The notes under the pieces are model-generated. The model did not search any database. It saw nothing but the letters and a program-made list of their open reading frames with translations, and was not told the DNA's origin. The translations under genes were made by a program, and so were the position numbers. This document shows positions 8,002 through 15,374 of a stretch of DNA of 25,320 nt, one piece after another (position 1 is the first letter of the stretch; each line of letters starts with the position of its first letter). This DNA is from Victivallaceae bacterium (GTDB lineage: Bacteria > Verrucomicrobiota > Lentisphaeria > Victivallales > Victivallaceae). The stretch spans positions 1 to 25,320 of the forward strand of contig JAQUOK010000005.1 in the NCBI GenBank assembly GCA_028717165.1, given 5' to 3'.

Positions 8002-8198
8002 ACGCCGTGTGCAAGTTTTTTTTCGACATTTTCGCCTCAGAGAGGGAACTCAACGGAGGGCGAGACTCTGTCGAGCCGCAAACGGTTAACGTATTTCGGC
8101 TCGTGAGGACACTCGCCCTCCAGGAAATGTGTAATGCGGCGGTATTCGAAAACAAGCCGTATCCCGGCAGGCACAATAAAAAAACTTGCACACGGCGT
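8002..8198. mobile_element. 197-bp MITE-like insertion with terminal inverted repeats
   Basis: The ends are perfect 21-bp inverted repeats (8002-8022 and 8178-8198) starting ACGCCGTGTGCAAG and running into a T tract. TGTTTTC flanks the element directly on both sides (7995-8001 and 8199-8205), a 7-bp target-site duplication. Inside is a large nested palindrome: GGAGGGCGAG (8055-8064) pairs with CTCGCCCTCC (8112-8121), and GAGCCG (8073-8078) with CGGCTC (8097-8102). No transposase is encoded, so it would need a helper in trans. The short ORFs on both strands cross the element and look spurious. It fills most of the 327-bp gap between the zinc-ribbon gene and coaB and ends 17 bp from the coaB stop. 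The 113 bp before it (7889-8001) show nothing I can name. Confidence 0.85.
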
Positions 8199-8215
8199 TG
8201 TTTTCATGATTTCGG

Positions 8216-8848
8216 TCAAACAGTCTGTTCCAGAATGCCAATGATTTTTTCAGCTATATTCTTCTTGCTGTCCCTGGCAAGCTCAATTATCCCGCCGTCA
8301 CAGGATAATAAAGTTACGGTATTGGCGTCCGCCGCGAAACCGCTGTCGGTTTTGCTTATGTCGTTGGCGGCTATCCAGTCCAGATTTTTACGCCGCATTT
8401 TATCCCTGGCGTTAACCAGCAGGTTTTCGCTTTCGGCGGCAAAACCCACGAGGATTTGACCGGCCGGTTTGTTCCGCCCCAATGAAAGGAGAATATCTTC
8501 GGTAGCTTCAAGTTCCAGTGTCAGGCCGCCTGAAGTTTTCTTGATTTTATGTTCACAGCATTGCTTCGGGGTAAAATCGGCGACTGCGGCAGCCATGATG
8601 ACCAGATCGGCATCAGCGGCTTCGGCTTTGACCGCCGAGGCCATTTCGGCAGCGGATTCGACATTTAGCAGACGCACTCCGGCCGGTGCGGAGAGATTTA
8701 CCGGGCCGCTGACCAAAACCACCTGCCAGCCGCGTTCAGCGGCGGCGGCGGCCAAAGCATAACCCATCTTTCCGGACGAGCGGTTAGACAGGAACCTGAC
8801 AATATCTATTTTTTCGCGGGTCGGCCCGGCTGTTATCAATACTTTCAT
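8216..8848 (-). CDS. coaB: Phosphopantothenate-cysteine ligase, stand-alone CoaB
   Basis: The 210-aa protein matches only the C-terminal half of the usual fused CoaBC (Dfp) protein. It catalyses the nucleotide-dependent joining of 4'-phosphopantothenate and cysteine in coenzyme A synthesis. Visible motifs are TAGPTREKID near the N-terminus, NRSSGKMG (22-29), AAAVADF (86-92), KIKK (101-104), VGFAAE and AANDIS. The start at 8848 overlaps the stop of the NAD-kinase gene by 4 nt, so translation is probably coupled. The decarboxylase CoaC is absent here and must be encoded elsewhere if the pathway is complete. The MITE sits directly behind the stop codon and apparently leaves the gene intact. Confidence 0.92.
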   Translation of the reverse strand: MKVLITAGPTREKIDIVRFLSNRSSGKMGYALAAAAAERGWQVVLVSGPVNLSAPAGVRLLNVESAAEMASAVKAEAADADLVIMAAAVADFTPKQCCEHKIKKTSGGLTLELEATEDILLSLGRNKPAGQILVGFAAESENLLVNARDKMRRKNLDWIAANDISKTDSGFAADANTVTLLSCDGGIIELARDSKKNIAEKIIGILEQTV

Positions 8849-9612
8849 CGGGAGTTCTTATGGGTAAAAATAAACGGGTTTTCATCTTTGAACTGACGGG
8901 GATGGCGAAGCAGACGGCATCTCTGGCACATAAAATTGGCAAGCCCGTAAATGACAGCGTTCTCCTCCGCCTTGCGGATGGCGACTTCACAATCCTGCGG
9001 AATTTCGATAAAATCAGGGTTGTTGTCCGCAATAATCAGCCCGGGGCCGCGAATGATCCTGATCTTTACGACCGCATCGTCCGGAAGCACCAAATGATTG
9101 ACCACTTCGGTACTGTTGCTGAAAGCCAGCCCCAGCCCGGTTTTGAAAATACTGTGCGTTATGCTGCGGTAATACGCCGTGCTGCCGTGAACCGTCGACA
9201 TGCCGACCGCGTCTCCGACGATCTCATTGGCGTAAAGTTCCTCATTTATCCAAACCCGGTAACGCATGGCGCGGGCCCGGTTGCTGTTATGAATGAAAAT
9301 GTCATTGAGGCCTAAAATTTCCCGGTCCCGGAAACGGCAATATAATTTCGGGTTAAGCGTCCTGATGCTCCTGCCGGCACAGAATTCGTCAAGCTGTTTT
9401 TCATAGGAGTGCTCTTTGCAGAGCGGCGCGGTTTCTTCGTCGCGCAGCGGCAATTTGGGAATTCCGGGATAAAGGCGCTCGGCATCCAGAAGTGCGCCGT
9501 CGCCGCCGTGGGCGATGACCAGTTCAGCCGCGCCGTCAGTCAGCTCAAAACCCCGGGCTTTCAATAAAGGAATTATATCTTCAAGATGTTGCCCGATAAG
9601 TTTAGCCTTCAT
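8845..9612 (-). CDS. nadK: NAD kinase family protein
   Basis: At 255 aa it is slightly short for the family, mainly at the N-terminus. It keeps the key NAD-kinase motifs: AHGGDGALL (G36-G39, ATP/catalytic Asp), LNDIFIHN with N103-D104 where most members have Asn-Glu, and GDAVGMSTVHGSTAYYRS with GSTAY at 143-147. The protein would phosphorylate NAD to NADP using ATP or polyphosphate. Sequence between the motifs is divergent, and the C-terminus has an extra CQRC-containing basic tail, so a lipid-kinase-like or other substrate cannot be excluded. It overlaps both neighbours by 4 nt (TrmH-like upstream, coaB downstream), which marks a compact cofactor operon. Confidence 0.85.
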   Translation of the reverse strand: MKAKLIGQHLEDIIPLLKARGFELTDGAAELVIAHGGDGALLDAERLYPGIPKLPLRDEETAPLCKEHSYEKQLDEFCAGRSIRTLNPKLYCRFRDREILGLNDIFIHNSNRARAMRYRVWINEELYANEIVGDAVGMSTVHGSTAYYRSITHSIFKTGLGLAFSNSTEVVNHLVLPDDAVVKIRIIRGPGLIIADNNPDFIEIPQDCEVAIRKAEENAVIYGLANFMCQRCRLLRHPRQFKDENPFIFTHKNSR

Positions 9613-10100
9613 AGTGACTTATTCCTCATTTTGGCGATTATCGCGTAAAGTACCGCCGCCGCGCAATTACCCACGTTGATAGATTCTTTTTGCCCGAACA
9701 TAGGCAAACTTATCACGCCGTCGCATAATTTCAAGGTTTTTTCTTCAATTCCCAGCGCTTCGTTGCCCATGACTATCGCCAGCGGAAACTCGTATTCATA
9801 GTCCCACGCGAAAACGCTGCCGGCAGTACATTCCACCGCCAGAACCTGTTTAACGCCTTCCGTTTTCAGTTGCCTGACGGCCGTCGCCGAATCCGGCATT
9901 TGGCGGCAGGGGATCATTTTATCGGCGCCCATGGCGGTTCTTTCCAGCTTCGGGTGCGGCGGCGCCGGCGTATAGCCGCAGGCGATAATTTCTTTTGCAC
10001 CGACCGCATCGGCGATGCGGAATATGTTGCCGGTATTGAACGCGCTCCGCAAGCGGTCAAGGACAATCGTGATTTCCGGCGGTTTTTTTTCAATATTCAT
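9609..10100 (-). CDS. SpoU/TrmH-family RNA 2'-O-methyltransferase
   Basis: Product of 163 aa, a bare SPOUT catalytic domain without the N-terminal RNA-binding extension. The three SpoU motifs are present: FNTGNIFRIADA (21-32), IVMGNEALGI (109-118) and SLPMFGQKESINVGNCAAAVLY from 131. These form the trefoil knot that binds S-adenosylmethionine. The family methylates the 2'-hydroxyl of a ribose in tRNA or rRNA. The exact target cannot be told from this sequence, so I give no symbol. A strong ribosome site (AGGAGA) precedes the ATG by about 6 nt. It is the first gene of the three-gene operon with nadK and coaB, overlapping nadK by 4 nt. Confidence 0.9.
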   Translation of the reverse strand: MNIEKKPPEITIVLDRLRSAFNTGNIFRIADAVGAKEIIACGYTPAPPHPKLERTAMGADKMIPCRQMPDSATAVRQLKTEGVKQVLAVECTAGSVFAWDYEYEFPLAIVMGNEALGIEEKTLKLCDGVISLPMFGQKESINVGNCAAAVLYAIIAKMRNKSL

Positions 10101-10374
10101 CGTTTTCTCCTGATTACAAACGGTATCTCATAACGCGGCAAACGAGAAATTCGGCTGTTCCCCGGACCTCATTTCCTGGCTTTCAAACTTTTTTAAGCTA
10201 TTTATCTGCTTTTTCCCCAAAGCGGTGTCTCCCCCGCCTTCCGAATTATGAGATTGCCGTCCATGCCGTTAAAATACCTTTTTTTATATGTTTTTTCAAT
10301 CGATATCCCTGTAATTCCTGATTTTAAGCGCTATAGTAAACCGGGTTTGGTTCCCTAAAAGGAGGACATAATTA
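10101..10374. other. Divergent intergenic region before the CDF transporter
   Basis: This 274-bp gap lies between divergent genes. ATCTCATAA (10125-10133) and TTATGAGAT (10246-10254) form a 9-bp inverted repeat 112 nt apart, which might be operator half-sites. TATAGT at 10332-10337 could be a -10 box for the transporter but has no good -35 box. No ORF, tRNA or terminator was recognised. Confidence 0.3.
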
Positions 10375-11283
10375 ATGAAAATCCATGAAATGAGTACAAA
10401 ACAGCATAAAATTCTGGCTAAACTCGAAGGCTGGATATCAATTTTTGCGAATATCGTATTGTTTGCCTTCAAGCTGTGGGTAGGTATCTGCTCCAATTCG
10501 GTGGCGATCATCGCCGACGCCTGGCACAGCCTTTCCGATTCGGTTACTTCGGTTATCCTGCTGTTCGGGATAAAGATGTCCGACAAACCGGCAGACAAAG
10601 AACATCCTTTCGGGCACGGGCGCTCGGAATTGATCGCGACTCTGGTTATCGCCATCCTGCTTGCCGTCGTGGCTTTTGAATTCATCTGCAAATCAATTGA
10701 ACGCCTGCAGGTGCACGAAAGCGCCGAATACGGCAGTTGGGCGTTATGGGCGATGATCATTACGATCGTCAGCAAGGAGCTTATGGCCCAGTACGCTTTC
10801 TGGGCGGGAAAAATCACCGGCATGAATTCGCTGAAGGCCGATGCCTGGCATCACCGCAGCGACAGTATAAGTTCGATCATAATCCTGGTCGGGATCCTTT
10901 TCGGCAGGGACATCTGGTGGCTGGACGGTGTCTTGGGAATAATCGTCGCCCTCATAATAATGTACGCCGCCTACGATATTCTGAAAAGCGCGATCGGCCC
11001 TCTGCTCGGGCGTTCGCCGGAAAAGGAATTGATCGAGGAAGTCACGAACATCTGTAAAAAATACTGCGGCGGGGAAGTTTTCGTTCATCACTTTCATATT
11101 CATGATTACGGCAACCATACGGAATTGACTTTTCATATCCATCTGGACGGCAGAATTCCTCTCCGGGAAGCCCACGCCATAAGCAAAAAAATAGAAAGCG
11201 AACTGAAGGATGCCATGAAAATTACGGCGACCATCCATATGGAACCGCGGACGGAACATCCAACCTCGAACCTTAAACATTGA
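10375..11283 (+). CDS. Cation diffusion facilitator (CDF) metal exporter
   Basis: The 302-aa protein has the six-helix CDF fold and a C-terminal cytoplasmic ferredoxin-like domain. Metal-site motifs are plain: DAWHSLSD in TM2 (D48, H51, D55), HPFGHGR (77-83) in the loop, and DAWHHRSD in TM5 (D156, H159, D163). CDF proteins swap cytoplasmic Zn2+, Fe2+, Mn2+ or Co2+ for protons. The HxxxD pair fits a broad or zinc/cobalt-type exporter, but the metal cannot be fixed from sequence alone. The C-terminal domain is rich in histidine (VHHFHIHDYGNH), a likely metal-sensing site. AGGAGG lies about 8 nt upstream. It stands alone, with no metal-responsive regulator beside it. Confidence 0.93.
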   Translation: MKIHEMSTKQHKILAKLEGWISIFANIVLFAFKLWVGICSNSVAIIADAWHSLSDSVTSVILLFGIKMSDKPADKEHPFGHGRSELIATLVIAILLAVVAFEFICKSIERLQVHESAEYGSWALWAMIITIVSKELMAQYAFWAGKITGMNSLKADAWHHRSDSISSIIILVGILFGRDIWWLDGVLGIIVALIIMYAAYDILKSAIGPLLGRSPEKELIEEVTNICKKYCGGEVFVHHFHIHDYGNHTELTFHIHLDGRIPLREAHAISKKIESELKDAMKITATIHMEPRTEHPTSNLKH

Positions 11284-11341
11284 TACGGCAACCGCGCAGG
11301 GTAACAAACACGACAAACTCACAGAGTACTTAATAGAGGAA

Positions 11342-11491
11342 ATGTTAAATCTTGCCTCAGAGCAGAAAGCAAAACCTGTAACGTTTATCGAGCATCTTAA
11401 AAAGGAAGGAAAGCCCGGATGCATGATAAAAAAACCTAAAAGTTTTTATGGGAAAAGTCGGGGTTCGGGGCCGTTGCATCCGGTTATTTAA
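11342..11491 (+). CDS. Possible 49-aa small protein (doubtful)
   Basis: An ATG at 11342 opens a 49-codon frame ending in TAA at 11489-11491. That stop overlaps the first base pairs of an intrinsic terminator. The predicted peptide is basic and starts MLNLASEQKAKPV. AGAGGA precedes the ATG but only 1 nt away, too close for good initiation. The same frame is open further upstream, past the CDF stop, without another ATG, so this could instead be the tail of a decayed gene. No family recognised. Confidence 0.25.
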   Translation: MLNLASEQKAKPVTFIEHLKKEGKPGCMIKKPKSFYGKSRGSGPLHPVI

Positions 11492-11518
11492 CCCGCTTTT
11501 TTCAAAAAACGGGTTTTT
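11490..11518 (+). terminator. Intrinsic terminator after the CDF/small ORF region
   Basis: AACCCG (11490-11495) pairs with CGGGTT (11510-11515). Inside, six T pair with six A around a short loop. A T-tract begins within the stem's 3' end and runs to 11518. It lies about 200 nt after the CDF stop and directly at the small-ORF stop. Confidence 0.75.
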
Positions 11519-11565
11519 CTTCCCGGACTTCCTGACTGTCAACTCAAAAATAAGCACTTTTTCTA

Positions 11566-11635
11566 CTCAAATTTGAGCGTTTTCGGCTTGTTTATTGATT
11601 AAAACGGTGTAAGTTATGGTTAATATATTCATAAC
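11566..11635 (+). promoter_or_regulatory. Palindromes upstream of gyrA, candidate control region
   Basis: Two symmetrical sites lie in the AT-rich stretch before gyrA: CTCAAATTTGAG (11566-11577, a perfect 12-bp palindrome) and GTTATG with CATAAC (11613-11618 and 11630-11635). TTGTTT/TTGATT and TAATAT/TATATT elements are present but none is correctly spaced for a confident sigma-70 promoter. Apart from these sites, the terminator and the doubtful small ORF, the 391-bp gap from 11284 holds nothing I can name. Confidence 0.3.
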
Positions 11636-11674
11636 TTGGCCGTGCGGGCTGTAAAAGAAGATAAGGAAGCAAAT

Positions 11675-14365
11675 ATGAGTGAACTCAATACGCACGATTT
11701 CCCCGTTGGTATAGAAGACATCATGCATACTGCTTATCTGCAGTATTCATTAAGCGTCAACGTCGGACGGGCTATTCCCGACGTCCGCGACGGTTTGAAA
11801 CCCGTAAACCGCCGTATCCTCTATGCGATGAAGCAACTGGGTTTGACCAAGTCGCAATCCTTCAAAAAAAGCGCCAGCGTAGTCGGCGAAGTCATCGCCA
11901 AATATCACCCGCACGGTGACAGTTCCATTTATGATGCGATGGTGCGTCTGGCCCAGGATTTCGCCATGCGCGAACCGCTCGTCGACGGCCAGGGGAACTT
12001 CGGCAGTATTGACGGCGATGCCGCAGCGGCATACCGCTATACTGAAGCGAGGATGGAACGCCTCGCGGAAGAAATGCTTGTGGATATCGAGAAAGAAACT
12101 ATCGACATGGTTCCGACTTTTGACGAAGCCAACCTCGAACCGACCGTACTTCCGGCCCGTTTCCCGCAACTGCTGGTCAACGGCACCACCGGGATCGGCG
12201 TGGGTATGGCTACCAATATTCCCCCGCACAACCTCGGAGAAGTCATCAACGCGACGATCTGCCTGCTGGAAAATCCCAAAGCCACGGTCAACGATCTGCT
12301 CGTACACCTGCCGGGGCCCGACTATCCGACCGGTGCCATCCTGCGGGGGATAAATAACATCCGCAGGTTCTACGCGACCGGGAAAGGCAGCGCCAAAGTC
12401 CGCGCCCGGGCCGAAATCATCGAGAACGACAAAGGCCGCGAACAGATTATCATTACGGAAATTCCCTATGCGGTGAACAAGGAACAGATGGTCAAAAAGA
12501 TAGCCGACCTGGTCAACGAAAAACGCATCACCGGAATTTCCGGGCTCCGCGACGAATCGAGCCGCCGCCAGGGCATCCGCATCGTCATCGATATTAAACG
12601 CGGCGTCATGGGAAGCGTCGTCCTGAACCAGCTTTACGCCCATACGCCGCTTGAAACTTCTTACGGCTACATCATGCTGGTAGTCGATAAAAACCGCCCG
12701 CGCGTCATGAATCTGGTACAGGTGCTCCAGGCTTACATCGATCACCGCATGGAAGTCATCACCCGCCGCACCGTCTTTGAACTCCGCAAAGCGGAAGCCC
12801 GCGCCCATATCCTCGAAGGCCTGCTCAAAGCCCTCGATAACATTGATGAAGTCGTCCGGATAATCCGCGCGTCCCGCACCCGCCAGATCGCCTGCGAATC
12901 CCTGATGGCCGCTTTTGAATTCACCCAGATCCAGGCAAACGCCATTCTGGAAATGCGTCTGCACCAGTTGACCGGGCTGGCGCGGGAAGACGTCGAAAAC
13001 GAACTGGCCGAACTCCGCAAACAGATTGATTATTTCAAGGCTCTTCTCGCCAGCCGCGAAATGCGCCTCGGCGTTATCAAGGATGAACTTCAGGAAGTGC
13101 GCGACAAATACGCGAATCCGCGCCGCACCGAAATAACCATGGATGACAGCGACCTGAACGTAGCCGACCTCATCGCGCGGCACTCCTGCGTCATCACCGT
13201 TTCCAATACCGGTTACATCAAGCGTACCCCGTCGGTAACCTACCGCACCCAGCACCGCGGCGGCAAAGGCATTATCGGCATGGAAACCAAGGACGAGGAT
13301 TATGTCGAACACCTGTTCAACGCCGACAGCCATGACCTGATATTCTTCTTTACCGACAAAGGTTTCATGCACTGGCTGAACGTCTATGAAATTCCGGAAG
13401 GTTCACGGGTTTCCAAGGGCAAAGCAATCGTCAATATGATAAAGATAGAGCCCGGCGAAAAAATCAAGGCCATGCTCACTGTTCAAAAAGATGATTTCGA
13501 GGATGAAAATAAATTCATCATCATGTGCGCCAAGAGCGGATATATCAAGAAAACTTATCTCAGCGCCTTCCAGAATCTAAGGCGCACCGGTTTGCGCGCC
13601 CTGCGCATCGAAGATGACGACGACCTCATCGGCGCAGCGGTCTGCGAAAACGGCAACGAAGTCATACTTTCAACTCAAAAGGGCATGGCCTGCCGTTTCG
13701 ACCAGAACGATTCGCAGCTGCGCCCGATGGGCAGAACCGCCCGCGGCGTAACCGGCATGCGCTTCAAACTTGCAAACGACCATATCGTCAGCATGGAAAT
13801 CATCCGCGAACGCCTTGAGGACATCGCCGAAGGCGTTTCCGAAGAGGAAGCCGGCGGCCCCGAACTTCTCGTCGTTACCGAAGGCGGCATGGGCAAGCGC
13901 AGTTTCGTCAAAACTTACCGGAAAACCAACCGCGGCGCCAAAGGCGTAACCAATATCAGGCTGCGTGAAAACGACCTCGTCCTCGACGCCCTTCAGATTA
14001 TGCCGGGCGATGAGCTTATGCTTACCACTGAACGCGGACAACTGGTACGGATCCCGGTTGACGAGATCAGGACTATCGGCCGCGCTTCCCAGGGCGTACG
14101 CATAATGAACCTGAACGCCGACGACCGGATAACCGGCGTTTCAAAGATCGTTAAAGTCGAAGAAGAAGAAGAAATGCTGGCCGCCGAGGCCGAAAGGAGC
14201 TTCGCCCGGGAAACCGAAATAAAAAGTCCCGATGAAGACAACGGGTTTATTCCCGACAGTTCCCAGGAAGAGGATTCCATAGACGGTTTCGATGATTCGG
14301 ATGATTTGGAAGACGCCGATGATTCCGAAGATACCGATGATTTTGAAGATTCAAAGGATTTTTAA
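11675..14365 (+). CDS. gyrA: DNA gyrase subunit A
   Basis: The true start is the ATG at 11675 (MSELNTHDF), with AAGGAAG upstream; the frame extends back to a TTG but without a ribosome site. The 896-aa protein carries the breakage-reunion domain with the catalytic tyrosine Y122 in YRYTEARM. The quinolone-determining region YHPHGDSSIYDAM has Ser at 83 and Asp at 87, the sensitive-type residues. The C-terminal beta-pinwheel has a GyrA box, QHRGGKG, which separates it from ParC. With GyrB (not in the window) it introduces negative supercoils using ATP. The last 50 or so residues are a strongly acidic Asp/Glu/Ser tail with near-repeats of DDxED. folP follows after 20 nt. Confidence 0.97.
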   Translation: MSELNTHDFPVGIEDIMHTAYLQYSLSVNVGRAIPDVRDGLKPVNRRILYAMKQLGLTKSQSFKKSASVVGEVIAKYHPHGDSSIYDAMVRLAQDFAMREPLVDGQGNFGSIDGDAAAAYRYTEARMERLAEEMLVDIEKETIDMVPTFDEANLEPTVLPARFPQLLVNGTTGIGVGMATNIPPHNLGEVINATICLLENPKATVNDLLVHLPGPDYPTGAILRGINNIRRFYATGKGSAKVRARAEIIENDKGREQIIITEIPYAVNKEQMVKKIADLVNEKRITGISGLRDESSRRQGIRIVIDIKRGVMGSVVLNQLYAHTPLETSYGYIMLVVDKNRPRVMNLVQVLQAYIDHRMEVITRRTVFELRKAEARAHILEGLLKALDNIDEVVRIIRASRTRQIACESLMAAFEFTQIQANAILEMRLHQLTGLAREDVENELAELRKQIDYFKALLASREMRLGVIKDELQEVRDKYANPRRTEITMDDSDLNVADLIARHSCVITVSNTGYIKRTPSVTYRTQHRGGKGIIGMETKDEDYVEHLFNADSHDLIFFFTDKGFMHWLNVYEIPEGSRVSKGKAIVNMIKIEPGEKIKAMLTVQKDDFEDENKFIIMCAKSGYIKKTYLSAFQNLRRTGLRALRIEDDDDLIGAAVCENGNEVILSTQKGMACRFDQNDSQLRPMGRTARGVTGMRFKLANDHIVSMEIIRERLEDIAEGVSEEEAGGPELLVVTEGGMGKRSFVKTYRKTNRGAKGVTNIRLRENDLVLDALQIMPGDELMLTTERGQLVRIPVDEIRTIGRASQGVRIMNLNADDRITGVSKIVKVEEEEEMLAAEAERSFARETEIKSPDEDNGFIPDSSQEEDSIDGFDDSDDLEDADDSEDTDDFEDSKDF

Positions 14366-14385
14366 ATCCTGACCGGGAAACTATT

Positions 14386-15228
14386 ATGCGTTTTTGCTTC
14401 AGGAATCGAGAAGTGGTCTTTGACGCTCCCTGCCTGATGGGAATCGTCAACGTAACGCCTGATTCATTCAGCGACGGCGGTGATTTTTTCGATACCGGCG
14501 CCGCCTTCAGGCATTGCCTGAAGCTTCATGCGGAAGGCGCCGGAATCATAGATATCGGCGGCGAATCCACCCGTCCGAACGCCCGGGAAGTTTCCGCTGA
14601 CGAGGAAATAAGCCGGGTTGTCCCCGTAATCGCCGCAGTCAAGAAGCAGAAACCGGAACTTGTGATCAGCGTCGATACCCGTAAAGCGCAGGTAGCCGCC
14701 GCGGCCGTTGAAGCCGGGGCGGACATAATAAACGACGTCAGCGGTCTGGAACATTCGCCCGAAATCGCCGAAATAGCGGCGGCGAACGCCACCGGGCTGG
14801 TTCTCATGCACATGCGCGGTAAACCGGAAAACATGCAAAACCCGGAAAATCTGCTTTACGAGGATATTCTTTCCGATGTTGCCGGGTTTTTGGAGAAAGC
14901 CGCGCAAAAAGCCCTTGACTATGGCGTGAAACGGGAAAATATTATTCTTGACCCGGGGATCGGGTTCGCCAAGGATACGGAGCAGAATCTGCTTTTGCTA
15001 AGGGAAATTGGAAAACTCAGAGCAAGCGGGTTCCCAATTCTGGCGGGCCATTCCAGGAAAGCGTTCATCGGTAAACTGCTGGGGCAGGAAAATCCCAAAG
15101 ACCGTTTAGCCGGGACAATAGCGGTAACGCTGTACCTGGCGCTGCAACAGGTCGAAATACTCAGGGTTCATGACGTCCGGGAAAACCGCGACGCCCTGAA
15201 AATGTTTAAGTTTTGCGCACAGGTTTAA
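14386..15228 (+). CDS. folP: Dihydropteroate synthase
   Basis: Product of 280 aa, the normal length. It condenses 4-aminobenzoate with the pterin pyrophosphate in folate synthesis and is the sulfonamide target. Family motifs are complete: MGIVNVTPDSFSDGG near the N-terminus, IDIGGESTRP, VISVDTRK, INDVSG, LMHMRGKPENMQ, ILDPGIGFAK and GHSRKAFIG, ending LRVHDV. No strong ribosome site is seen before the ATG. With only 20 nt to the gyrA stop, it may be read by readthrough or coupling. The next gene, cdaA, starts 146 nt downstream behind a hairpin-rich leader. A folP-cdaA neighbourhood is known in several Gram-negative phyla. Confidence 0.96.
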   Translation: MRFCFRNREVVFDAPCLMGIVNVTPDSFSDGGDFFDTGAAFRHCLKLHAEGAGIIDIGGESTRPNAREVSADEEISRVVPVIAAVKKQKPELVISVDTRKAQVAAAAVEAGADIINDVSGLEHSPEIAEIAAANATGLVLMHMRGKPENMQNPENLLYEDILSDVAGFLEKAAQKALDYGVKRENIILDPGIGFAKDTEQNLLLLREIGKLRASGFPILAGHSRKAFIGKLLGQENPKDRLAGTIAVTLYLALQQVEILRVHDVRENRDALKMFKFCAQV

Positions 15229-15251
15229 AAAAATAGTACGTTGAACATCAG

Positions 15252-15304
15252 CACGGCTGGGGACAGTTGTGGCTTCATCTGAAAAACTGTGAGAAAGATG
15301 CAGC
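15252..15304 (+). promoter_or_regulatory. Two stacked RNA hairpins in the folP-cdaA gap
   Basis: The first stem pairs CACGGCTG (15252-15259) with CAGTTGTG (15264-15271). As RNA it is a full 8-bp stem with two G-U pairs and a GGGA (GNRA) loop. The second pairs GGCTTCATCT (15271-15280) with AGATGCAGCC (15296-15305), with one mismatch. ACAGTT (15263-15268) can instead pair with AACTGT (15285-15290), which would break the first stem. With the terminator hairpin that follows, this resembles a leader that could switch between structures. Function is inferred, and no known riboswitch class was recognised. Confidence 0.4.
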
Positions 15305-15327
15305 CGCCCCGTCCTCAGGGGCGTTTT
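15305..15327 (+). terminator. Terminator-like hairpin upstream of cdaA
   Basis: CGCCCC (15305-15310) pairs with GGGGCG (15318-15323) around a 7-nt loop and is followed by TTTT. The GC stem is strong and the T-tract short. It could end the gyrA-folP transcript or act as an attenuator for cdaA, which starts 48 nt further on. Confidence 0.6.
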
Positions 15328-15374
15328 AAGGTATACGGCAAGAGTCTGGAAACCAATAAAAAAGGAACAAAACT

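Noticed and set aside
8007..8459. A 150-aa plus-strand frame and several smaller frames across 8000-8220
   Set aside because: They run through the MITE and antisense to coaB; the composition follows the repeat and coaB, and no ribosome site supports them.
11490..11518. A tRNA or other RNA gene near the CDF-gyrA gap
   Set aside because: No cloverleaf or T-arm signature is present; the fold is a simple terminator hairpin.
11750..13372. A 540-codon minus-strand open frame
   Set aside because: It is antisense to gyrA, whose motifs are complete; long antisense frames are expected from its codon bias, and the predicted protein shows no family features.
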